From: a virus
Direction: 5' to 3' (one strand)
Length of the DNA stretch: 21,592 nt
IMG/VR virus record: IMGVR_UViG_3300023112_000110
Location: 1 to 21,592 of that record
In this document: positions 1-5,779 of the stretch, one piece after another
Layout of the letters: every line of letters starts with the position of its first letter
Position numbering within the stretch: the stretch's first letter is position 1
Program-made: the position numbers and the translations under genes
Notes under the pieces: generated by a model
Databases searched by the model: none
Told to the model about the DNA's origin: nothing
The model's input: the letters and a program-made list of their open reading frames with translations, nothing else

Positions 1-256
1 TTTGATTCTCTCTGTAGATATCTAGCACGTTTCCATTGTGGTCCATGAAGACTGCACAAGTAAAATCTGACTCTCTGGCAAGGTCACATCCAACATACAC
101 TTTACCTTGTGGTATTTTTGGCCATTGGTTAACCATACAAGATTTGTAGTTTTGGAATACCATTGATTCTCCTTCTATGAATTCTCCTTGGTACTCTGCT
201 CTGAAGATTGCATCTGGTAGTGTTTTACGGGCTGCATTGATTTCTTCCATATCTAC
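1..256. repeat. Left copy of 256-bp contig-end repeat
   Basis: Bases 1-256 match 21337-21592 except at positions 23 (T here, C there), 130 (T/C) and 131 (A/T). All three lie inside terL: position 23 is silent in Leu266, 131 is silent in Val230, and 130 changes residue 231 from Asn (left) to Asp (right). I read this as assembly overlap of a circular or permuted genome from a mixed population, not as a biological repeat. Confidence 0.9.
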
Positions 257-820
257 AAAAGGGTTACCTTCGTATGTCATTCTATATGATTCATAGTTAG
301 GGTATTCTTTGTCGAGGCCTAGGTGGTACATTTCGTAGAATTGGTCACGGCCACGTGGTGTAGACATGAGGATGACCTTTTTACCTTTGATCAGTACTGT
401 TGGTTGGATCGCTGATCTCCAAGCTTGTTGTTTGATATAGGCTGCTTCATCAAGAAGCATATAGTCGAATGTGTACCCTCTAAGTGCATCATAGTTTTCA
501 GCTGATCTGAAGTAAATAGCTGAACCATTTTGTAAGTGTATCTCATGGTTAGAGAAGTTTACCTTCTTTGTGATTTTTGATTCTGCTATAGCATCATTGA
601 GTTCTTCCATCACCTTTCTAACTTGTTGGTATGTTGGTGAGATGAATGCTGTTTTAGTACCCGGGTCGTTGATTGCAAAGTAAAGTAGAAGGTTTAGGCC
701 AAGCATGGTTTTACCGGCCTGACGGCTTGACACTAACGTATAGTATTTTGCCTCCGTACTAAATAGGAGGTCTATGAATCCTTGTTGGCCTGAGTGAGGC
801 CTAAAGCCTTCTGCTGTCAT
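1..820 (-). CDS. terL: Terminase large subunit, N-terminal part (continues at the right end of the window)
   Basis: This is the ATPase half of the DNA-packaging motor, which pumps genomic DNA into proheads through the portal. Translation from the ATG at 818-820 gives a Walker A motif SSRQAGKT (residues 31-38), a Walker B MLLDE (121-125) and a coupling-type motif STPRGRD (153-159), all classic for TerL. The frame is open to base 1, and the same protein resumes at the right end of the window, so the whole protein would be about 410 residues. The start lies just after the stop of the 49-residue gene upstream, separated by two bases. The last 256 bases are a near-duplicate of the right end of the window. 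The gene is not truncated in nature; the break is where the contig was cut. Confidence 0.95.
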   Translation of the reverse strand, partial: MTAEGFRPHSGQQGFIDLLFSTEAKYYTLVSSRQAGKTMLGLNLLLYFAINDPGTKTAFISPTYQQVRKVMEELNDAIAESKITKKVNFSNHEIHLQNGSAIYFRSAENYDALRGYTFDYMLLDEAAYIKQQAWRSAIQPTVLIKGKKVILMSTPRGRDQFYEMYHLGLDKEYPNYESYRMTYEGNPFVDMEEINAARKTLPDAIFRAEYQGEFIEGESMVFQNYKSCMVNQWPKIPQGKVYVGCDLARESDFTCAVFMDHNGNVLDIYRENQ

Positions 821-822
821 AT

Positions 823-972
823 CTATTCTTCGTTAGAACGAGATCTATTGATAGGTCTCATCAGTAGAACTAGTTTGTAGTCGTAACTCACTACTATCCA
901 CCCATGAAGGCCCTCTGCTTGAATATCCGCTAGAACATTCGATTTGATCACTTTGTATTCGTATTGTATCAT
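823..972 (-). CDS. Small DUF4177-like protein (49 aa)
   Basis: This short gene encodes 49 residues. Its ATG (970-972) overlaps the TGA of the TerS-like gene in an ATGA arrangement, and its TAG ends two bases before the terL ATG, so it fills the gap exactly and is very likely translated. The protein begins MIQYEYKVIKSN and continues with AEGLHGWIVVSY and YKLVLLMRP. The YEYKV...EGWxxV...LxxxP layout resembles the small DUF4177 family, a beta-alpha-beta-beta fold of unknown function common in phages and bacteria. Its tight coupling between the two terminase genes suggests co-expression with packaging proteins, but no packaging role can be shown from sequence. Confidence 0.75.
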   Translation of the reverse strand: MIQYEYKVIKSNVLADIQAEGLHGWIVVSYDYKLVLLMRPINRSRSNEE

Positions 973-1292
973 TCTTCATCTGATTCTCTTTTGTCAGAAT
1001 CAATAGGAGGCCCGAAATTGAACTTCAATGAGTTTAGTATCTTCTCTCCATCTGTTGTGATATCTGTGTGACGTAGTTTAGGTACGAATCTTTCTGACAT
1101 ACGTAACATGATATCTAGTGCTGCCTTTGGATCGTCTGCTGCTACTTGTGCTAACCATATAGATAGATTGTCTAGGTTACCTTCTAGTAACATACCAAAT
1201 GCTTGTTTGATTTGTTTTGTGTGTTTGTTAGTTGTGCCTTTTTGACGGCCGGCACGGTTGATGTTCTCATCTCCTCCTCTGAATCCGCTCAT
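969..1292 (-). CDS. Putative terminase small subunit / DNA-binding packaging protein
   Basis: A 107-residue basic-to-acidic protein. The N-terminus (residues 1-25) has the NRAGRQKGTTNKHTKQIK pattern, the 'GRPKGxxNK' basic leader often seen in small terminase-like proteins of Bacteroidota phages. An alpha-helical central part follows, containing LLEGNLDNLSIWLAQVAADDPKAAL, and then a FVPKLRHTD segment and an acidic tail. It would recognise phage DNA and deliver it to TerL. Its place is two genes ahead of terL in the same transcription unit, linked by an ATGA overlap to the 49-residue gene. The assignment rests on position and this sequence pattern; a generic DNA-binding protein is the alternative. 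Confidence 0.65.
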   Translation of the reverse strand: MSGFRGGDENINRAGRQKGTTNKHTKQIKQAFGMLLEGNLDNLSIWLAQVAADDPKAALDIMLRMSERFVPKLRHTDITTDGEKILNSLKFNFGPPIDSDKRESDEE

Positions 1293-1293
1293 A

Positions 1294-1506
1294 CTATTCT
1301 TCTTTTTGTTTTAGATATTGTTTGTATACATGACCTTTTACATTTCTCCAACATCTTCCACAAGAATTTGGTTTCTTCTTCTGTTTAGTTAGCGCATTGT
1401 AAATGTCGTAAACAGCATCTCTTTGTTCTTGAGTTGCTACTGCATTTACTCCAAATATAGAAAGGTTGATTTCTAAATATTTCAATTGTAACACTGTTAG
1501 TTTCAT
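1294..1506 (-). CDS. Hypothetical protein with CGRC motif (70 aa)
   Basis: A 70-residue protein with a hydrophobic-helical first half (LTVLQLKYLEINLSIFGV), a middle QRDAVYDIYNAL helix, and a basic C-terminus containing NSCGRCWRNVKGHVYKQYL. The CxxC pair (residues 49 and 52) followed by a basic helix could be half of a zinc site or a redox pair, but with only two cysteines neither can be claimed. The stop is followed one base later by the TerS-like ATG, so it belongs to the same operon. I do not recognise a function. The tight spacing on both sides supports it as a real gene. Confidence 0.6.
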   Translation of the reverse strand: MKLTVLQLKYLEINLSIFGVNAVATQEQRDAVYDIYNALTKQKKKPNSCGRCWRNVKGHVYKQYLKQKEE

Positions 1507-1512
1507 TTGTAA

Positions 1513-1752
1513 CTATTGTTTGTTTAAATATCTATCGATGATTTCTGTTAGTAGTCCGACGATTCCTGCTAGAAGAAAGCCCCTAAACCCATACATTCCT
1601 ACAAGTGGTATCACTGAATACCAGTAACCTAGACACAGAGCACATTTAAATGGCTTCTGTGGCAACTTCTCTTCTCTATCAATAGTATCTATGAAGTCTA
1701 CTAAGATAGCTCCTAAGGATGCGAATCCTAAAAGGTTAAATATCATGTCCAT
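1513..1752 (-). CDS. Small membrane protein with KPFKCALCLGYW motif
   Basis: A 79-residue protein with two hydrophobic segments (about residues 4-21 and 45-68) separated by a charged loop with the cysteine motif KPFKCALCLGYW (residues 33-44). The CxxC-x-GxW arrangement before a membrane helix recalls small DUF1360-like membrane proteins found in bacteria and phages. It overlaps the start of the sigma-like gene upstream by 17 bases. Size and topology would also suit a holin or a protein modifying the host envelope early in infection. It lies in the early/packaging block, not with the late genes, which argues slightly against a holin. Function unknown. Confidence 0.6.
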   Translation of the reverse strand: MDMIFNLLGFASLGAILVDFIDTIDREEKLPQKPFKCALCLGYWYSVIPLVGMYGFRGFLLAGIVGLLTEIIDRYLNKQ

Positions 1753-2353
1753 ATTCTCTCATTTTGTTTTGTATGTACTGTTTACATTCGTTAACTGCTT
1801 GGCTGATTGAGGTACGAGGTATCTTTGTTCGTCTTTCTAGTTCTGAATAGTTTGGTGTTTCTATCCACATTCTAAATAGAGTTGCCATATACCATACATG
1901 TTGTTCGTCTGCCATCATATCTTCTAGTATACCTTCTATAGTATCAAGTTGTAGATCTTGTATGAAGTCGTAGTCTTCTGTTTCTAAATGATCCCATACC
2001 TTCTGTCTTTCGGTCTTGTTACCTTTTGCGCTACTATATCGTAGTTGATCATTGTCTAACATACCATCTTCATCGAACTGCGATTGTATTCTAAAAAGAT
2101 TGTCTTTTGCGTATACACGGCCACTCTGCCTGAATATCTTGTGGTATGGGCTCGTAGAGCTATGGTAGTTACGATGGATCATACCAGACATGAATCGCAT
2201 TGCATTGCCTTCATCAACTAACTCTTGTGCTCTTTCGTGCATCATGAATTGTTCTATGATGAAGTGCGCAATCTCTCTATATTCAGGGTCTTGCGTGATC
2301 TTCTCTGACATCTTGACGATATCTTCGTATCTATCTTTTAAAAAGGTATTCAC
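1736..2353 (-). CDS. Sigma-70 region-4-like helix-turn-helix regulator
   Basis: A 205-residue protein. The C-terminus (about residues 150-197) reads TLFRMWIET PNYSELERRTKIPR TSISQAVNECKQYIQ, which has the layout of sigma factor region 4: helix, 'selerrtkip' turn, then a recognition helix (TSISQAVNEC). The N-terminal 145 residues are helical and acidic with no clear region-2 motif. It could act as a phage late-transcription factor that redirects host RNA polymerase, which would fit its position at the end of the early block and the TATATTTG boxes in front of several late genes. Alternatively it is a general HTH adaptor. It overlaps its upstream neighbour by 23 bases, indicating translational coupling. 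Confidence 0.6.
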   Translation of the reverse strand: MNTFLKDRYEDIVKMSEKITQDPEYREIAHFIIEQFMMHERAQELVDEGNAMRFMSGMIHRNYHSSTSPYHKIFRQSGRVYAKDNLFRIQSQFDEDGMLDNDQLRYSSAKGNKTERQKVWDHLETEDYDFIQDLQLDTIEGILEDMMADEQHVWYMATLFRMWIETPNYSELERRTKIPRTSISQAVNECKQYIQNKMREYGHDI

Positions 2354-2888
2354 GTTCTACGTTCTTTCTATTTCGTTTGTTTAGTGGATCTCCTAACATG
2401 TTCTCTACACTAAATCTATCCTGTACACTATATGTAGTTGTAGGACCTTTACCAAATCTACTGCTTTCGTGGTCAACTGGTTCAAATGGTGAATCACTCT
2501 CAGATACAATACTATCTATGAAGTTTAAAGCAGCATGTAGGTAGATACCAAGTTTCATTGCATACTCATCTACAATTTCTGTTTTTAGTACGCCAAGTCT
2601 TCTACCGTTGTATTTTTTGTCTAACACATCTTGTCTCAAACGTATAGCTATTCTATCGCCAAGGTCAATGAACAGAAATGCTTTAGACAGTGGTCCTTCT
2701 TGTATCTTCTCTAGTGTAAATTTAACACATGTTGTATTGAACAAAATATATTGAATATCCGTACGATGCATTGTTAGTGTATCGTGTTCTCCTAGATGTC
2801 TAAACATGCATGTTAAAAACCATGAGAAAAGCGCTTCATTGTCGCTCATTCCTTTACTCAATGCAACCTTGTATACTTTTAGTATCAT
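2331..2888 (-). CDS. Hypothetical early protein (185 aa)
   Basis: A 185-residue soluble protein with a mixed N-terminal part (about 1-130) that includes FSWFLTCMFRHLGEHDTL and FLFIDLGDRIAIRLRQDVL. The hydrophilic, probably disordered C-terminus is rich in Ser, Arg and Asn (ESSRFGKGPTTTYSVQDRFS, NKRNRKNVEREY). I recognise no family. It sits directly behind two winged-helix genes, the slot where lambda-like phages keep a helicase loader, but no AAA or loader motif is visible. The start codon ATG at 2886-2888 is immediately next to the stop of the upstream gene. Confidence 0.55.
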   Translation of the reverse strand: MILKVYKVALSKGMSDNEALFSWFLTCMFRHLGEHDTLTMHRTDIQYILFNTTCVKFTLEKIQEGPLSKAFLFIDLGDRIAIRLRQDVLDKKYNGRRLGVLKTEIVDEYAMKLGIYLHAALNFIDSIVSESDSPFEPVDHESSRFGKGPTTTYSVQDRFSVENMLGDPLNKRNRKNVEREYLFKR

Positions 2889-3329
2889 TTAAAATAGTGT
2901 GTTAACGTTTGTTACTTCGTGTTTTACTTTGTTTAGGGCTTTGTTTACCATGGCTTCTCCGTATTCAGTTAGTTGAATATGTTCAAGTAACTTCGTGCCA
3001 TCTTGGTAACCTGTGGGAACAGTTTCTGTCCTCACTATATGTATCCACCTTTTTTCTATCAAAGTGTCCATAGCATGCTTCCAAATGGTTCTGGTAACCT
3101 TCTTCTTGATATTGTAACGGTGTGCATGTTGATTTGCCATTTCTGTCATAGAATTTACCGCTGTCCCACGAATGAAGGTACGTTCGTTCTTTGCTTTACC
3201 AGTCATGTTGTAAACCATACCTAAAGCCAATGCTTCTTCTGGAGTTAAAGTATCGAATCTAGCATCTTTTAGGTACCAGTTGTTAAATCCTTTGTATTCT
3301 TCTATTGATCTACTTCTTGTTGCTTTCAT
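2889..3329 (-). CDS. Winged-helix DNA-binding protein, probable replication accessory
   Basis: A 146-residue basic protein. Residues about 28-115 look like a winged helix: TPEEALALGMVYNMTGKA helix, a segment with MTEMANQHAHRYNIKKKVTR (HTH-like), helix TIWKHAMDTLIEKRWIHI, then a wing with IVRTETVP and the terminal LTEYGEAMVNKAL helix typical of winged-helix folds. It lies one base downstream of the iteron-bearing initiator, with which it probably shares a transcript. It could be a second initiator subunit, a helicase-loading partner or an early repressor. The DNA-binding fold is a pattern judgement, not a family match. Confidence 0.55.
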   Translation of the reverse strand: MKATRSRSIEEYKGFNNWYLKDARFDTLTPEEALALGMVYNMTGKAKNERTFIRGTAVNSMTEMANQHAHRYNIKKKVTRTIWKHAMDTLIEKRWIHIVRTETVPTGYQDGTKLLEHIQLTEYGEAMVNKALNKVKHEVTNVNTLF

Positions 3330-3330
3330 G

Positions 3331-3900
3331 TTAAATTTCTGTATTTAGTTCTAGTATCAGTTCTTGCATGGTTTCTTCAGGGTCCTTTTCGCCCTTTGGA
3401 GAAGACGATGACGAAACGTCGTCTTCTCCCCTATATAGATCTTTACTATTTGTAAGATCTATACTATCTATATGTGTAACCGCCGGTAACAGGTCTGTAC
3501 CTCCAGGGTTACAGGTTTGTCCTCCAGGGTTACAGGTCTGTACCTCTGGGGTTACAGGTTTGTCCTTTAGGGTTACAGGTCTAAATAGCTTTTTGTCGTT
3601 TCTTTGAGCCATTCTCTCTACTAAATCAAAGTTAAACTGAAACGTATTGTATACAGAACCTTTAGTATTTTCTGAGTTTGGTCGTAGTATACTTTTCTGT
3701 ATACAGAGTTTAAAGAAGCCGTTAACGTACTTTCTAGTACATCCAGTTTTGCCAGCATATTGATTTTGGCTCCATTTGACTTTACCGTTCATGGCATAGT
3801 CGGACAGCATTGATATCAATACTAGTTTTTCGTTAGGTGAGAACGTCGTAGAACTGAGTAACCAGTACGGCGCTTTGTGGAAATCTTTGTCTATCTTCAT
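3331..3900 (-). CDS. Replication initiator (lambda O-like layout) with internal iterons
   Basis: A 189-residue protein. Residues about 8-75 fit a replication-type winged helix: HKAPYWLLSST, then FSPNEKLVLISMLSDYAM, and a WSQNQYAGKTGCTRKYVNGFFKLCIQK helix-turn-helix. A Pro/Thr/Gly-rich linker (107-142) follows, then a Ser/Asp/Glu-rich C-terminus (150-189). The linker is encoded by five 21-22-bp DNA repeats, as in lambda O, where the initiator gene contains the origin it binds. The C-terminal part would then recruit host helicase or its loader. It is the first gene after the large intergenic region and thus the likely start of the early operon. No RepA or DnaA catalytic motif is seen. The name rests on fold pattern plus the iterons. 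Confidence 0.7.
   Translation of the reverse strand: MKIDKDFHKAPYWLLSSTTFSPNEKLVLISMLSDYAMNGKVKWSQNQYAGKTGCTRKYVNGFFKLCIQKSILRPNSENTKGSVYNTFQFNFDLVERMAQRNDKKLFRPVTLKDKPVTPEVQTCNPGGQTCNPGGTDLLPAVTHIDSIDLTNSKDLYRGEDDVSSSSSPKGEKDPEETMQELILELNTEI
3398..3478. other. Candidate origin flank: 11-bp hairpin and AT-rich segment
   Basis: Next to the iterons, inside the initiator gene, is a perfect 11-bp inverted repeat (GGAGAAGACGA at 3398-3408, TCGTCTTCTCC at 3419-3429, 10-base loop). An AT-rich stretch (about 3430-3478) follows, with an imperfect palindrome built on AGATCTTTAC...GTAAGATCT (3439-3463). This matches the usual origin order of iterons followed by an easily melted region. The unwinding role is inferred. 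Confidence 0.5.
3486..3580. repeat. Five iteron-like direct repeats (candidate replication origin)
   Basis: Five copies of GT(T/A)ACAGGT start at 3486, 3508, 3529, 3551 and 3572, giving steps of 22, 21, 22 and 21 bp, about two helical turns each. Flanking bases alternate between CTGTACCTC and TTGTCCTCC versions. Because the 22-bp steps shift the frame, the same DNA is read as T-D-L-L-P, T-C-N-P (twice) and P-V-T (twice) in the protein. Conservation therefore acts on DNA, as expected for initiator-binding iterons. Confidence 0.8.
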
Positions 3901-4038
3901 TGAGGATCGTATATTTTTGTATTTTTACTCAGTCTATATATACGAGTAGTTTACAAAAGTTTCAATATTTTTAAACAAATCGATCAAAACGAATGTAAAT
4001 CGATCCTGTAGTACTGTTACGATTGTAACTTTTTAGAC
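3901..4038 (-). promoter_or_regulatory. Early-operon promoter/operator region with repeats
   Basis: This non-coding stretch lies between the late-unit terminator and the initiator start codon and is very AT-rich. It holds two exact AAATCGATC copies (3977-3985 and 3997-4005) exactly 20 bp apart, and a GTTAC-GATT-GTAAC inverted repeat (4016-4029). These look like binding sites for an early regulator or the initiator. I could not find a clean TTG plus TAnnTTTG promoter pair; AACTTTTG around 3953-3960 (read on the minus strand) is the nearest -7 box. No ORF of useful size is present on either strand. Confidence 0.45.
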
Positions 4039-4069
4039 AAAAAAAGACCCAAGAGAACCTTGGGTCTTT
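4039..4069 (-). terminator. Rho-independent terminator of the late unit
   Basis: A perfect 11-bp stem (AAAGACCCAAG at 4043-4053, CTTGGGTCTTT at 4059-4069) with a 5-base loop. Read on the minus strand it is followed by seven T residues (complement of 4039-4045). It lies downstream of the last leftward late gene and separates it from the early block. Confidence 0.92.
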
Positions 4070-4071
4070 CT

Positions 4072-4134
4072 AAAGTACAGCTAAGATAGTGTGTGAGTAA
4101 ACCAAATATACAATGAAATTGTAGCGTGTACTTT
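4072..4134 (-). other. Structured non-coding segment upstream of the late terminator
   Basis: Inside the 3' region of the late unit are an outer inverted repeat AAAGTACA (4072-4079) / TGTACTTT (4127-4134) and an inner one TACAAT-GAA-ATTGTA (4109-4123). A TATATTTG box on the minus strand (4103-4110) could start a short transcript of roughly 55-60 nt ending at the terminator. No coding potential is seen here. The remaining bases 4135-4203 hold a GTTTAAAC palindrome (4193-4200) and nothing else I can name. Confidence 0.3.
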
Positions 4135-4203
4135 GCTCTGACTGATTTTAAGTATCTATTGTATGCAGCAACTACCGCATTGTTTCAAAAATGTTTAAAC
4201 TAT

Positions 4204-4503
4204 TTACAAAGAAATAGTAGCAGTCATACCTTGAGCAGCTAACATTGTTACCAATGCATTGTGTCCAATCAATAGAATATCTGTACCATCAATAGTTCTG
4301 TCATATGCTACTGAAGCTGTTCTTTTGAAACCAACTTCTAAAGGTGCAAGACCAGTAGTAAAAGCTGCTTCTGATGTATAGATATCTACTAGAGAATCTA
4401 CTTGAGTACCAGTTGCTTGATCTACTGCAGAAACTCTTCCGTATGCGCCAGCTACTTCGATACCTGAAGGTAGTGTTAGTGTTGTTGTGAAATTTAAAGC
4501 CAT
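4204..4503 (-). CDS. Small structural protein at the end of the late unit (99 aa)
   Basis: A 99-residue beta-rich protein with an N-terminus MALNFTTTLTLPSGIEVAGAYGRV, a shape I associate with small virion-associated proteins found near fibre genes in marine phages. The remainder has alternating hydrophobic residues (DSLVDIYTSEAAF, YDRTIDGTDILLIGHNALV) and no cysteines. It is the last gene before the strong terminator and follows the fibre gene by 39 bases, with an A-rich leader (ACTAAAACAAAAAAC) and no Shine-Dalgarno box. It may decorate the fibre or capsid. The exact function is unknown. Confidence 0.55.
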   Translation of the reverse strand: MALNFTTTLTLPSGIEVAGAYGRVSAVDQATGTQVDSLVDIYTSEAAFTTGLAPLEVGFKRTASVAYDRTIDGTDILLIGHNALVTMLAAQGMTATISL

Positions 4504-4542
4504 TTTAAAATGTTTTTTGTTTTAGTATATATTTGATTTTCT

Positions 4543-5763
4543 TTACGCTATTCTGATGCGTAGTGCTCCTGCATTGTGGTATACACCACCTAGTGCTACA
4601 CCACCTGACGCAGCTGCAGTATCATCTGCGTAGTTTAAACTTGAGTAGTTAGCTATTGCAAGCTGGTTAACTGTTGTTGAAGCAGTCCAGTTGATAGCTG
4701 TTACGTTTCTACCGATAGCTACAGTCTCATTGTTGTTTGATTGTGCACCATCACCGATAGCGACTGCGTAGTTACCTGCAGCTCCCGCATCACCGATAGC
4801 GATAGAAGCTTCACCTACTGCGATTGAACTTGCACCGATAGCTACTGAGTATTGAGCTGCTTTAGCGTCATATCCAATAGCTACTGTATCTACACGAACT
4901 GCATCATCTACACGAGCGAAGTTACCGATTGCAACACAGTTTGTAGCTCTTGATTGTGAGTTGTAACCTATACCTATACCTTGTGCTTGTTTTGCTTCAG
5001 CGTTTCTACCGATAGCGATAGAGTATCCACCGTTTGGCTCAGTTAAAGTACCTATACCTATTTTGTCTTGGCCACTTCCACTTTGATCAGATTGATAGCC
5101 TAAAGACACGCCTCTGTCAGAAGAAGTAGAATGCAGTCTACCTATGAGTATAGCACCATCGCTACTAGCACTGTTACTTTCACCGATGACCAGACTGAAC
5201 CTTGCACCAGCATTTACATCAGTACCTATAGCTATAGTTCTACCATCGTTACTAGTACCTCCTACTGCTATTGCATTGTCACCTAAAGCTATCGAGTTTG
5301 AACCACTTGCGTTTGCTGCTGTAGTTGTTAAAGAAGCAGCTGACTGCATACTATCGCTACCTGTACCGCTTTCTAGTCCAGCAGCACCACCGCCACCTGC
5401 AGCGTCGATTGTGATATTGTTTGAGCCATCATCTGTTAAAGTGATGTTAGTACCTGCTACAAGAGTTACATCGTCTGTAGTAGCGTCTGAGCCAGTTAGA
5501 GTTACTTCTACGTTTAAACCTGCTTGAGCAGAAGTTAAGTCGTATGTAGTGTTAGGATCTACTGGTAAACCAGTTACTGTAGCACCTGACACATCAAGTG
5601 TTCCTGTAAATGATGCAGATGTAGTACCTAAAGATAGTGTTGAATCGTTACCTACACCATCACCTACTACTTTTTCAGTAGCACCGATAGCCGCATTGTC
5701 TGAACTTTTAAGAAGTCCAGGGTACGTGTTGTTGATTTGAGTTCCGTTTAACGTTGTTCCCAT
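4543..5763 (-). CDS. Tail fibre / receptor-binding protein with YadA-head-like beta-roll repeats
   Basis: A 406-residue fibre. The N-terminal ~125 residues are typical of phage fibre shafts (GDGVGNDSTLSLGTTSASFTG, LVAGTNITLTDDGSNNITID). A glycine hinge (GGGGAA, about 123-128) leads to roughly 200 residues of 13-16-residue repeats with the signature SIALG..A.A, TVAIGYDAKA, SVAIGASSIA, SIAIGDAGAA and AVAIGDGAQS. This is the left-handed parallel beta-roll of trimeric autotransporter (YadA/Hep_Hag) heads. It would trimerise and bind host surface. No S74 intramolecular chaperone domain is visible at the C-terminus, which ends GGVALGGVYHNAGALRIRIA. It follows the Trp-repeat protein by 16 bases. The family fold assignment is confident; the receptor is unknown. 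Confidence 0.85.
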   Translation of the reverse strand: MGTTLNGTQINNTYPGLLKSSDNAAIGATEKVVGDGVGNDSTLSLGTTSASFTGTLDVSGATVTGLPVDPNTTYDLTSAQAGLNVEVTLTGSDATTDDVTLVAGTNITLTDDGSNNITIDAAGGGGAAGLESGTGSDSMQSAASLTTTAANASGSNSIALGDNAIAVGGTSNDGRTIAIGTDVNAGARFSLVIGESNSASSDGAILIGRLHSTSSDRGVSLGYQSDQSGSGQDKIGIGTLTEPNGGYSIAIGRNAEAKQAQGIGIGYNSQSRATNCVAIGNFARVDDAVRVDTVAIGYDAKAAQYSVAIGASSIAVGEASIAIGDAGAAGNYAVAIGDGAQSNNNETVAIGRNVTAINWTASTTVNQLAIANYSSLNYADDTAAASGGVALGGVYHNAGALRIRIA

Positions 5764-5779
5764 GTTTTAAATATATTGT

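Noticed and set aside
1-256. True direct terminal repeat used for packaging
   Set aside because: It lies in the middle of terL and carries three mismatches; an assembly overlap explains it better.
4072-4134. tRNA-like fold (8-bp outer stem)
   Set aside because: There is no T-loop TTCRA motif, no D-arm and no 5-bp anticodon stem; the spacing does not fit a cloverleaf.
5144-5527. Plus-strand ORF of 127 residues antisense to the fibre gene
   Set aside because: It mirrors the repeat-rich fibre sequence, giving a low-complexity Ala/Pro/Ser/Val protein; no start signal supports it.
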